Of a DNA stretch of 64,000 bases, positions 21,900 to 34,100 are shown piece after piece. The notes beneath the pieces were generated by a model. That model searched no databases, was not told where the DNA came from, and worked only from the letters and a program-made list of their open reading frames with translations. Every line of letters starts with the position of its first letter. Position 1 is the first letter of the stretch. The position numbers and the translations under genes are program-made. Origin of the DNA: Isoetes taiwanensis (taxonomy: Eukaryota > Streptophyta > Lycopodiopsida > Isoetales > Isoetaceae); the NCBI GenBank assembly GCA_021234155.1, contig JAJEKV010000027.1, positions 10,924,716 to 10,988,715 on the forward strand, written 5' to 3'.

Positions 21900-23010
21900 T
21901 CTGTAATGTCAGAAGGAAATGTGGAAGAAACTGCAAGATTTTGCCAAACATTTTCCCTTTCAGATCCTTTGTTGGGTGTTTCGCTTTTCCCTGCTCTATT
22001 TTTTCAAAGAGGCAAACATATTCCCTCAGAGAAATATTAACTTCTTCATGGTAGCTCGTATTCTCATGAGAATCTTGAGGCATGAGAAGAAGAAATGCAA
22101 AAACGTTTACTGTAAATTATGGAACTCCATTATGTGCAAAATAAAAGCTAGAAGTACCATTACGATACATAATTTTGAGGCATGTGCACTATCCTAAAGC
22201 AAAAATAGCTTTGCCAAATTGGACCAACTAAAGCTTCCATTAAATTGAAGCTGACTTTAATTCAGCAATTATTTACATACAATTTAAATTACATTAGAAA
22301 CATTAGTTGTTGAAAATCAAACAGCGATACCCAATGGCCTTATACTGGTCTACTATAATAGATAACAATTAAGAGCAATTTGCAGCAATGAAAAGGCAAC
22401 AAAGTACTTACTGAGACACCTCGGCTAAGGAAGTCCTCTCGCTGGTTTGCTCTGTTCACAAACATGCTTTTTACATATCAATCTCAGCCCTGGATTTAAA
22501 GCATAAAAGGTTTCAGACAAATTCAATGAAACATGTTGGGTGTTGAAATGTGGCTCACTATTGTGTTGCCATGATAAGTTAAAACCCAGGAGACCATGGC
22601 ATTTTTACAAAGTTTGTGACTATCTTTCGCACTAACTTTCCCGTGAAATAAGGTAAACATTCCATAATGTTAGAAGGAAATGTGGAAGGAACTGAAAGAC
22701 TTTTCCAGACATTTGCCCTTTCAGCACAACCAACCTTTTTGTATTATCTATAAATAAGGACACTTTTCATCTATTTCTGATCTAATGCAGTAAATAGTAT
22801 AAATGGCCTTTGTATTCCTTTGTGTAGTGTTGCGCTTCTTCCTGCTCTATTTTTTCAAAGAGAAAAATGTATTCGCCCAAAGAAATATTAACTTCTTTAT
22901 GGTAGCTCGTATTCTCATGAGAACAAAGGTGTTTACTGTAAATTATGGAACTCCATTATGTGCAAAATAAAAGCTGGAAATACCTTTACAGTACATATTT
23001 TGAGTCAGTG
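21772..23010. repeat. Duplicated segment, offset about 765 bp
   Basis: The block at about 21772-22190 recurs at about 22537-23005. Shared strings include TTGCCATGATAAGTTAAAAC, AGAAGGAAATGTGGAAG, GGTAGCTCGTATTCTCATGA and GGAACTCCATTATGTGCAAA. The first copy overlaps the upstream part of the LINE fragment at 21505-21899. The copies differ by scattered substitutions and an extra stretch in the second copy (about 22730-22800). No gene is seen in either. Confidence 0.8.
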
Positions 23011-23132
23011 AGGCGCCATGTGAGGCGTTGTTTGCCGTACGGATTTGGACGATTTTTGGTGCGTTGGAAAGCTCGGACTGTAAGCTTTCTGTCGGTATAT
23101 AGCATCAAGCAGCCCAACATGGGAATCAATGC

Positions 23133-23219
23133 CGGATTTAGGGTTTCCCATTTCGGCCTCTATGGTTAACCCTGGCCGGATTTGGGGTTTCCCATTTCGG
23201 CCTCTATGGTTAACCCTGG
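23133..23219 (+). repeat. Short tandem duplication upstream of LINE ORF1
   Basis: GGGTTTCCCATTTCGGCCTC followed by TATGGTTAACCCTGG occurs twice in a row (about 23133-23176 and 23177-23220) with one internal change. Both lie immediately before the ORF1 start. Confidence 0.8.
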
Positions 23220-24783
23220 TATGTCTTCCTCAGTTGTTATTTCTTCTGTCAATTCTGCTTCCATGGCTTTCTCTTCTGTTTCTACCTTCCCTATGCAATC
23301 TAGTGCTTCTGTAATTCCTCCTTCCTTGCTTGCTAACTCACGTCTCAATCCTCTTGCTTTTGCACATCCTTCGGCTAGTGCATCCACTAATTTGCAACAA
23401 TTTCCGCCTCTCACTGCATCCTCATCTGATGCAATTGCAGGTCCTTGTTCTCCTGTATATCCTAGTCTTCGTGTTTCCCATTTTTCATCTACCGCTGTTG
23501 GATTTTTGCCTTCCACTCCTTCTTCTTCTGCGGGTCTTCTGCCTGCTCCTGCCTTTGCTCCTGCTCCTTGGACCTCTAGTGGTACAATTGCTCGTATGTC
23601 ACGTGCACGATGTAGTGATTGGATAAAGCGTGATATGACATCTGGTATACGCTCTGCTCGTGTTACGGCTGTTGTGAATATTATGATGGAGAATAATAAG
23701 AAGGAAGTTGTCTGCATACTTGAAGGAGTTACAGGCTGCGGAAGATAAGATGGACATTCAACTCCCCTCAGAGAGTGTCTTTTATGAGACTAATGGGTGC
23801 GCTAATGCTTTCACACAAGCGGGGCTTCCTGTAGTTGAGATTGATCACGGAGTACATTTACAGCAGAATCTTGTCTCTCATGCTGTTGTGTGTCACTTTA
23901 CTGGTCAGTTTGTCGATCTTAGAAGGATGGGCTTTTGGTTAAAGCAGCACCTGCAGAGATTAGGTTTACCCTAGCATGAGTCTTTGAAGGTCCTTGATTT
24001 CCTGGTCATGTTTGGGTCTCCCATAGCGGTTGATAAGCTGGTGAAGCGGGGAGTAGATCCTTTATGGGGGCACTATCTTTTGTATCAGGTATATACTCCT
24101 GCCTTTTTGCCTAGCAAGATTAGTGCACTTCGGATGCCATGCTGGTTTGCCTTGAAAGATTTTCCTATTGAGTTGCAAGTTCCAGAGTTCATGATGGCTA
24201 TTGCTAGTGGTTGGGTCTCTATCTTGCTCATTCTATTGTGAATGGTCCTCGTATTTGTGTCTCTCTTCTAGCTGATGCATCTCTCCCAAAATCTGTTGTG
24301 GTCGAAAGTGGTCCACTATTCTTCAAATATGGTTTGTCGCTACTTAATGGTCCTGAGCTTGCAGACATGTTTTCTGATGCTGAGGCGTTCTCTAGTTTTT
24401 GCATTAGAAGGACACCTCCCTTTGCTCCTGTAGCATCTGCAGCCTCTGGCCAAATGTCTCCATCTTCCTTTCATCCCTCTTCAGTCTTGGCAGCTTCGGG
24501 TTCTAGCCAGCCTGCTTCTGCTCCTGTGTCTATTCCCCTCTTTCTCCCTCTCCTCCCTCCTCCTCTGCATCCCAAGCTGCGCTTCCTGATGAGCAACGTG
24601 AGAGGATTGCAATCATTGCTCGCAAATAGGAACGACTGGAAGCATCTCGAGGTGCGTGGTCGATCCCTCATATGAAGAGAGTTGCCCGTCGGAGAAACAC
24701 TATTGCACCACAATCTCTTCCTGTTGAGTGTGCTACTCCAACTGAACCATCAGTGGCTACCATTGAACCATCATTCAATTAAA
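23182..24783 (+). pseudogene. LINE ORF1 (DUF4283-like) remnant
   Basis: The first frame (23182-23748) is Ser/Pro/Ala-rich, typical of the N-terminus of plant LINE ORF1 proteins. It is followed in a second frame (23708-23974 and 23984-24241) by VSHAVVCHFTGQFVDLRRMG, MFGSPIAVDKLVKRGVDPLW and MPCWFALKDFPIELQVPEFM. This series of V.F, W and 'L..LP.E' elements is the DUF4283-type RNA-binding domain. A third frame (24211-24675) continues with AHSIVNGPRICVSLLADASL. The last stretch ends near 24783 after one stop. At least three frame changes make it non-functional. A related ORF2 in the same direction starts 2.8 kb downstream, so the two may have been one element. Confidence 0.72.
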
Positions 24784-27460
24784 TTGGGATTATGTGTTAA
24801 TTTTGGGACAAATTTCATATTGCATGTTCAAATTCACACATATTACCTCAAAATTATGAAAACGTAATATCATGTTATTTACAAAATAGTCAATATTTCA
24901 CAATATAGCACTATATCATAAAAACATGATGAAGAAAATTTAGATAGTCATTCACTTTTCTTGAAGCACTGCCAATGATATCATAGCCTTCTTGCTTACA
25001 TCCTGAAGTATTGTAATTCTCATATTTCTACCAGGAACGGTTTTTGGAATCCGTGAATATAATACACTTTGAAAGTCTAGCCAACCGCACCATGTCTCTT
25101 GTACCAAAGCTACAATGTCCAAGGAAGGAATATTAGTTATTCAAAATTAATACAAGAGTGAGATTCACAATAAGTGGAGACTCACGGTTTTTAAGTCCAA
25201 GAAATCCAAAAAATAAGTCTAAATAAAAAAGTGTCTAAAGGAAAAAGCTACGTATACTTACTAAAAAGGCGAATGGACCTTATCCCAAAGATGCTTTCAA
25301 AATTTTGAATGTGCTTCATGGTACCTACACAAACAGGATATTGATAGCTTAGATAACATAAAATTGCCTAATTTATTTATGCCTTGGATAACCCAATCTC
25401 AACGGACTGGATTGCTGGGTATTAGAATCCAATGGTTGTGATCACATCATAACATCTCTTCCGAAATGACTCCCAAAAAGACTATTTTGTTACGAAAAGT
25501 GGATTTTACGAAAAGAATAGGTTGGAAGAATACGCTGGAAAATATGGCTAGAAGTGGATTTTACGAAAAGAAGTGGATTTTATGGCTAGAAATGGATTTT
25601 ATGGCTAGAAGTGGATTTTACTAAAAGAATAGGCTGGAAAACATGAAAAAGAAATAATACACGCTTGGCGTGGATTTTATGGCTAGAACTAAAAGGAACG
25701 CCTAAAACTCTTACGAAGAAGGTTGAAAGAAATCAAATCATGAAAAGAACAAGAGGTTTCACACCCATGCGATTGCATTGGCAACACCTTCCTCTACAAG
25801 TAGCACAACACAGGTTAGGCGCCGGATATGGCATCGGATCAAGAAGAAGCCAAGCTTTGGTGCCAGATATGGCAAGTAGCACAGCTTTGGCGCCGGATAT
25901 GGCATCTTGTAGATATGGCATCGGATCAAGAAGAAGCCCTCTTCTTTGTCGCAGTGAAGAACTTGCTGAAAAACAATGTGATAGCTGCTCTCTTCATCCT
26001 CATCCCGGATTAAAGGTTGGCCTTAATCTTTACCCATTATGGTATCTTCTTCTTTTCATATATCGATCCACCATTTAGGTTGCAAGAGAGAAACGAATGC
26101 AAAAATCACAATAGAAAGAGATACCTGCTTCGGCTCGTTAATCTGCAAATGCCTTCACTTTCTTGTATGTCAGCCAGATCTGATGAAGAAGCTTTACTCT
26201 TCTTAATAGTGTGACCACTGATCTGCTCTGTTGTCAAAATGTGCTTTTCTGAATGCCGAGCTTTGAGGAGATAATATTGCATGAAAGCAGACCCTACAGT
26301 TTACATATGCATAAGCTATCTGGTCAAAAGCATTTAACTTAGAATGAGATAAACAGAGTTCAATCTAGAACCAAAAGAACAATAGAAAATCATAGCAAAA
26401 ACTGAGGTTTAAAGCCGGCTATGGCAATTCCGATGCTGGGCAGCATAAATATATCCACATTAACAGATGCACAAAAAATCAAATCCAAGGAAAAGCTGCA
26501 TACTTACCACTCAGATCTGCCACCCAAGTTGCCGTAATTGATAACAAAGATAAGGATGAGCTTGATGCCATTGTTAGAAGCTTTATAAACCACGAAATCC
26601 AAGCCCTGTACAACATCAAATCCAAGTTACCTAAGTTAGTAAAATATTCTGAAAGTGCAAACCTGTTACTCCTTTTTGTTTCTGGATGCAGAAAACAGAC
26701 ATGCATGACTCGTTCATCATAGACTCCCAAGCAACTCTTCGTAGCATATAGCCTCCATCTTTGAAGGCCCACATCCTTGCCGCATTCAACCCAATGCCTT
26801 CAGCATGTTTCATAAATCACCATAATCTGAAGCTTGCTGTAAATGGAATGAGGCAACGACAACCACAACTGCCAAGCAGAAGGAGTTGTTCCGGCAGATC
26901 TGATCACCCAGAACCGTTTTGCATTCTAAAAGCAGCAGGGAGTTCTATAGTTGCGAGCAAGCCCTAAAAATCGCCCTAAAAATCCTGACCATCGAAATTA
27001 CTAAGATGGATCTCAGCCATCCAATCTAGGGCTGGATCCAAATCCAGGAATTACAGCAAAACATTATAATATAAGAAAGATTTTGACATGTCCATTGTCA
27101 TTTCTAGGCTCGAAAGGGCCATGGAGGCAGCTATTATGAGCAACTCTTTGTGGCATTCTTTTTTAATATGTCATTGTTTTGATTGACATCTTCTCCTCTT
27201 ATTGTCCATACAAATTGTAATATATTTGTCAAATACAATGGTGTTTTCATCTCAATGTAGTAGAATTATAATGTTATGAATTCAAAAAAAGTGCGATATT
27301 TTTTTTGTATATTTCAATAGACATATAAAAGACACAAGAGAAATGCAACTTTAATGTGATTTTATGATAGCAAAAAAATAAAGTGAAAAATCAATAACCC
27401 ATTAGAAAACAACTATAGGTTAGCGTGCTTTTGGAATTGACATAATTCCAATTTAATTGA
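24784..27460. other. Spacer with local repeats, no recognisable gene
   Basis: At about 25490-25640 the string AAGTGGATTTTA(C/T) recurs about five times with ACGAAAAG or TGGCTAGAA. At about 25815-25945 CGGATATGGCATC and GGCATCGGATCAAGAAGAAG repeat two to three times. Short frames there (for example 25665-26078) simply translate the repeats. I see no known domain on either strand and no RNA gene. Confidence 0.55.
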
Positions 27461-30021
27461 ATGATGGTTATTGTTACAACCCTTCTTGCATCATCTGGAC
27501 TGACCTGGGCTGATCAGATGGAAGTATCATCTGCTAATAGTGACTCCATGGATTTGGAACACCGGCCACCAGACCCCCCCTGCATTATGAAGCTGGTTTC
27601 CTGGAATGTTCGGGGTGTTGCTTCCTCCCCAACTAAAAGGAGCAGACTTTCCATGGCTCTTGCTAGGTTGAATTCAGATTTCTATTGTCTACAAGAGCAC
27701 AAGTGCAAAAAAGAGGACGTGCAAAAGGTAGCTTCTGTGGTCGGTAGGAAATATAACGTCTTGGTGGCTACAGCAGACTCAGCAACCTTACAGCATGGAG
27801 ACATGATATAGCAGTCACATTCAGTCATGCTGACAGATTTGGTCGCTGGATCATTATCAAGTGGTTTGATAAGGGACAATAGTGGGGAATGTGTATGCGC
27901 ACAATCAGGGATAGGTTCAATACGCTGTACGTTTTATACGGAATACGTATGAATTGTATGATACGACACATATTTGTCGTATAAAACGTAAAAAATACGG
28001 CAAAAAGAAATTCCGGCGTCGGAAGATTTTCGCACGCTGAAACGAGGTTTCACAGACGCCAGACGTCTGTAACGCAAAAAAAAAATGTATGTACCACGAA
28101 ATCTTCGTTTTATGCGTCGCCGAAAACACTTTCGCATATCGAGACGAAAGTTTCATGAAAAAATAAAATAAAATATCGCGTACAGATTTGAAATTTGAAT
28201 TTCGCGTACGCGAAATCCTATAAACCGCGTACGGGAAACGTTTTTCGCGTACGCGAAACAGTATAAAGCGGGGTGCATTTTTTTTTTTTTTTTTTTTTTT
28301 TTGAAAACCGCAGAAAACGTCTGTAAATTTTTTCGCGTCGCGAAACAAAGATAAAGCGCCGCGACGCTGAAAAAAAAAAAAAAGATGCGGTTTTACTATT
28401 TCTCGTCTGTGCGAAAAACTTCCGCGATATGCGATACGTATGTTTCGCGTGACGGAAACTTTTTTTTCCTACGGGCGACTAAAAATACGTAAAAAACGTT
28501 TTTTTCAAAAAAATACGTATTTTTTAACTTTATACATCAGAAATTTAGATTTCGTACGTACAAAACCTGTCCCTGCGCACAATCTCATCAGAGAGGTGCA
28601 CTCTGGGCTGCTTTGAGATCCAAACTAGTTCGACTGTGGGCTGTTGGTGGGTGACTTCAATATGGTGGAGTTGGAAGTTGATCGGTGCGGTAGAGGATCA
28701 GAAGTCATCCAAGGCTTTGAACGTGAACAATGGCAGCGCTTGATGCATGACTGTGGTTTGGTAGAGGTGGATGGCGATGGAACCTTCACTTGGTGCAATG
28801 GCTGGCTTGGAGCTGGTAGAGCATATGCACGTCATGACAGGGGATATTATAATGCATTGGCAGCTACATATTTGCATAATTTCTCTCGCCAAAACATGCT
28901 TAATAGCTCTATTTCAGATCACAATCCGCAGTATTTCTTTTGTTCTCAGGATGGGGCGCATAGCAGGACCAAGACTTATTTCAAGTTAACCACTTCATAC
29001 TTGAAGGATGAGGAGTTTAAAGATGGATGCAAGCAAGCTTGGCCCTCTGCATTTGTGAGAAGGAAAGGAATGGCTGGGATTGTTGATGCTCTAGCTGCCG
29101 TGAAGTCCTTTGCTAAGAATTGGGGTCGTCAGCGAGTTGCTACTAATCGAGGGATTTTGATTGCTCTGTACCAACAATTAGTGGCTTGCAGGTCTGTTGT
29201 ACCATCAGATGCCCAGCAGGAGAAGCAGATTTTGGCCAGCATTAGACTGATGGAAGATGAGCAAGTTCATCACGCTCGAATTAAAGCGGGCCTGCAATGG
29301 TTCAAAGAGGGGGATCATTGCACATGCTTCTTTTTTAGAGCTGCAAAAATTTGGAGACAAGCTTCTGCGATGGTGTCTCCCCAAGTTCAAGATGGGCCTC
29401 TCATCTCTGATCCTCGGCAACTAAAGTTCTTTCTGCATGGCCACTTTTCTTCCTTTTTTGCTTCTCGTCGTCTTCCCTTCCAATCAGATTTTCAGGAGGC
29501 ATTACTGGCAAAGATACATCCTATTATATCTGAGGAACAAAGAGCTACAGTGAATGATTACAGTGAATGATTTAGCAGATGCTACCTTCCTTTTGAAGAA
29601 AGGAAAGTGTCCTGGAATTGATGGTATTCCTATGGAGTTCTTTCAGGAGTTATGGGATTGGGTTGGCGATGATGTGTACGACGCGTTTTAGGATTTCAAG
29701 AGGCAAAGGCATCTAGACAAAATTCTTAACTCGGGCTGCATCTCTCTTATTCCCAAGTGTAAGGAACCTTCAACGATTTCGGAATGGCGCCCTATCAACT
29801 TACTATCTTCTGTGTACAAAATTTTTGCCAAAGCTCATGCACAAAAGCTTCGGGATATTCTTGTTGATTCCGTATCCTCTACACAGTCAGGATTTCTGCC
29901 ACGACGATGCATATTAAACAATGTAGCTGCTGCCTATAAAGGTATTTACTGGGCTCGACTTCAGGGCCATGAAACTATATATTTGAAGCTGGACTTTGCA
30001 AAAGCATATGACAGTGTCGAC
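27461..30021 (+). mobile_element. LINE ORF2 (endonuclease and start of RT), interrupted and truncated
   Basis: The APE-type endonuclease starts at the ATG at 27587 (MKLVSWNVRGVASSPTKRSR, with CLQEHK following). After a stop and a nested element (27907-28574) it resumes with LLVGDFNMVELEVDRCGRGS, then TWCNGWLGAGRAYARHDRGY and SISDHNPQYFF. These supply the GDFN, 'R.D' and SDH signatures of the nuclease. A long linker follows to 29570, then RT begins (KKGKCPGIDGIPMEFFQELW, SGCISLIPKCKEPSTISEWR, SGFLPRRCILNNV, YLKLDFAKAYDSV). It stops exactly at motif A at about 30021, where dispersed repeat sequence starts. The rest of RT is missing. Confidence 0.88.
27907..28574. mobile_element. Nested 668-bp TIR element with 10-bp target duplication (MULE-like, non-autonomous)
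   Basis: The ends are AGGGATAGGTT on the left and AACCTGTCCCT on the right, an 11-bp inverted repeat with one mismatch (AGGGAYAGGTT). It is flanked on both sides by GCGCACAATC (27897-27906 and 28575-28584). Removing the element plus one duplication restores the LINE endonuclease reading (GNVYAHN then LIREVHSG). A 10-bp duplication with terminal inverted repeats suits Mutator-like elements. There is no transposase. The interior is AT-rich but holds repeated CG-rich palindromes. Confidence 0.85.
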
Positions 30022-31170
<1,149 letters not shown>

Positions 31171-31790
31171 TTTTGCCTATTCATATATCACCATTTCAGA
31201 CGTGGTCCTAGTTGAAGCGAGCTTGAATTTTTATGCCAAAAACAAACTAGATTACAAAATACCAAGTATATCTGTAGAGGCTAACCGGACCCTGTACAAA
31301 TTGTAGGTTTACAAATTGTATAGGCTAACTGTAGGGAAAATTGGTTGAAGCAGGGCAAATTGGTTGGGGTGTTGCTGGGAAAACCGAAGGCAAAGTATCT
31401 GTGTTGAAGCTGAAGTGGAAACTCTACTGCATGGATCGAACTGGACCCAAACGACCCAACTGCAAAAGAACAAAGGAACCAACTGCAAAAACCATGCAGA
31501 AAAGCTGCTGCTGCTGCGAATCCGCTGTGAAATTGTACTACTGTTGTTGAGCTGTGAATCCATTTAGGGCAATGGAAGGACATTGGAGCTGGAGGTCCGC
31601 TGTTGCTATTTGCTGGCCCTGCATTTTGCCCTCCCTCTGATACAACTCCCTCAAAGCCATGGCTGCCTGGTTGGCTCCCTTCCAATCCCCAAGCTAGCTT
31701 TTTGTGCCCTAAAATAAGCTTCGTTTAGATTTTTTCAGCTTTTCGCAATGGTCCAAGGGGTACAAGTCTTCTTACTTTTCATTAATTTTT
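31171..31790. other. Unassigned stretch with a 134-codon minus-strand frame
   Basis: The frame 31685-31281 (minus) starts MEGSQPGSHGFEGVVSEGGQ and is rich in Ser, Phe and Gln with no known domain. It lies between two repeat blocks and differs from them in composition. It could be a captured gene fragment. Confidence 0.25.
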
Positions 31791-33190
31791 TTTCCAACCA
31801 AAAGTTTATAAAAAGGATTTGCCAACGTAATCAGTGCATAGAAGAGAGATTCATTTCATATGCCAAGCAAAGAAAATAGAAAAAAGAAGTAGCATGTCCT
31901 AGTCGCTCGCTCACTGGCACGATTGCACATTCAGACCTAAAATAGATAATGTAAGAGAGCTTGATTTGCCCAAAACAAATTAAAAAACGAATAGTTATTT
32001 CTTCCTTTTCTTTTTAATCTTGTCTAAAATGCCATAGCTTCTCGGACACTAGTAAAGTGCATTTTCCAACAAGATAATTATACAATAAGGAGCAACAAGT
32101 CCTCCTCCTTGCCTACTTGCTTGAAATTTTCTTTCTTCTAGCACGATGGCATATCCGAACATAGAATATGGATAATAGAACATAGCATAATTTGCCAAGG
32201 ACAAAAAATATAAAATAGGAAGTGCATTCTGCAACAAGGAAGGAACAACAAGTTCTTCTCCTTGCCTATTTTTTTTTTTTTGGACCGACCTTACAAATGC
32301 TCCTTTCTATTCTATAAATTTGTCCCTGGCTACTTATGCTCTATTGTATTATCTATATTCTATGTCTGGGTATGCCATCGTGCTATTCAAGCAAGTAGGC
32401 AAGGAGAAGGACTTGCTGCTCCTTATTGTGTGATTATCTTGTTGGAAAATGCACTTCCTATTCTATATTTTTGTTCTTGGCAAATTCTACTTATGTTCCT
32501 CCTTGCCTACTTGCTTGAAGTGTTCTTTCTTTTAGCACGATGGCATACCCAGACATAGAACATAGAATATAGATAATAGAACAAAGCATAATTTATAGAG
32601 TAGGAAGTGCATTTTCCAACAAGATAAATATACAATAAAGAGCAACAAGTCCTCCTCCTTGCTTGTTTGAATAGCACGATGGCATACCCGGACATAGAAT
32701 ATAGATAATACAGTAGAGCATAAGTAACCAGGAATAAAAATATAGAATTGGAAGGTGCATTTGTGAGGGTCCCTCCCTCCCAACCACCCCACACCCCGAA
32801 AATTCTTTTGAACTTTTCTTGCTCTTAGCTTGAAGTTTTATGCCAAGAACAAATTAGACTATAAAATAAGAAGAACAACTTGTAGAGGCTTACAAACGTA
32901 AAGTAAGATAACTCTTTGTAAACTTGTGTGGCTTCCCCCCATGATAGAAATTAGAAGAATGATAAAGCTATAAAATAATAAAATGTAAGAAGCCTCATAG
33001 TTTTTTCATAGGTCCCAAGAAAAGGAATAAAAAGAGATTGGTTTCATGTCCCCCTCCCTTTCCAACCCCAAGGATATCGGATTCATCTGCCGATAAAAAG
33101 ATTATAGAATTCTTCTTATTTAATTTTTTTCTATTTAAAGGACGATTGCTTATCTATCAATAGAAGAAAGATTTACTTTATGTGCCAAGA
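31791..33190. repeat. Second copy of the 11.9-13.1 kb repeat block
   Basis: From about 32000 to 33190 this matches about 11880-13100 closely, including the long hairpin, the CCCTCCCAACCACCCCACAC segment (32777-32796, versus about 12682) and the module ending TTATGTGCCAAGAAAA. Homology stops abruptly at about 33191. The copy differs by small indels, for example a shortened right arm near 32590. Confidence 0.82.
32289..32769. repeat. Long inverted repeat (hairpin), copy 2
   Basis: The left arm 32289-32486 is nearly identical to 12195-12403. The right arm 32590-32769 carries the mirrored modules. Retention of both arms in two copies 20 kb apart suggests the hairpin is part of the mobile unit. 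Confidence 0.78.
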
Positions 33191-33430
33191 AAACAAGGTG
33201 CTGCGCACGGAGGGTTGCCCTCCGTGACCCGAGAGTGAAATGGCTTAAATCACAAAGTCATGTTTTCGAGCATATACTGACATATACTTGGAATATGCCA
33301 CAAACCCACATGGATGAGGGTTTTCCCCTTAGGGGCAACCCAAAAAACTGGACTCAAACATATCAGTGGAATGCTATTTCCATGCTCAATTCATAATTCA
33401 TAAGGCAAGGCATTCAAATACGCTAATAAC
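33190..33430. other. Short spacer with hairpin-rich GGGGCAACCC motif
   Basis: GGAGGGTTGCCCTCC at about 33208 is a hairpin. CCCCTTAGGGGCAACCCAAA at about 33326 recurs in similar form near 34308 (CCCCTAGGGGCAACCCAAAA), each preceded by stacked GCATATNC motifs. The pair brackets the gene fragment at 33431-34100 and may be the ends of a mobile segment. Confidence 0.4.
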
Positions 33431-34100
33431 TCACAAATTAAATGTTGCAAATAGGAAAAAGAAACACAATCCATTGGTTCCATTCAAACGTTGAACATAT
33501 CGAAAGACGAGAAGCAAGAATGATGATTTCGTTGGTGTTTTAGTTTTCTTTATCGGGGCTAACACATGCATGCACTGTATTTCTAAGACATCCTTACTAC
33601 TAAGAATGACAGATGCACCTGTATGTTCCCCGAATGGCATTTTTGCATTTGCGCAGCTTTTGGGACTGCTTAGTGTGCCTAAACAAACAAAGAAATGTCA
33701 TTGCAATTTTGAACCAAGAATACTTAAAAAAATAAATATTATTGTAAACATTTGATACTCACTACATATGTTTGGCAAGTCGTCGCTTGATTCAGCATCT
33801 GGATCGCTCTTTGTCATGGGTGTGCACATCTCAAATGCCACTGGCCCCATACCCAAGCAGTTAAATTCTTCATTTTCAGGGAAGACATCTAATCCAGCAC
33901 ATTCACCAAAAGATCTTTAAGCTACACCTGATATTACAACAGGAATGTCAACGGACTCCTCCATTTCCTTTTTGGGTTGGTCCACTGCCAAGACCTTCTC
34001 TGGAACTTCATCTTGAAGCTCTGTATTTTCATCAAGTACCATAGCACAATCATTTACAGCATTTGCTGTTTGTACATCCAAACTCAAAGCAGGTGGTAAA
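33431..34100 (-). pseudogene. Two-exon gene fragment, acidic protein, one in-frame stop
   Basis: On the minus strand an exon (about 34100-33763) reads ALSLDVQTANAVNDCAMVLD, then EVPEKVLAVDQPKKEMEESV, an in-frame TAA at 33914-33916, and ECAGLDVFPENEEFNCLGMG. It ends TGTA|GTGAGT, a good donor. An 84-bp intron (33762-33679) follows to an AG acceptor. The next exon (from 33678) continues in the same frame as TLSSPKSCANAKMPFGEHTG and runs to a stop at 33431. The phase match supports a real former gene. The protein family is unknown to me: acidic, no membrane span. The stop suggests it is now broken. Confidence 0.5.

Noticed and set aside
23166-23717. 183-codon minus-strand frame opposite LINE ORF1
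   Set aside because: Antisense of a Ser/Pro-rich sequence; the plus strand has the recognisable ORF1 features.
27955-28348. Minus-strand Arg/Phe-rich ORFs inside the TIR element
   Set aside because: Low-complexity translation of AT-rich, palindromic DNA; no transposase motif.
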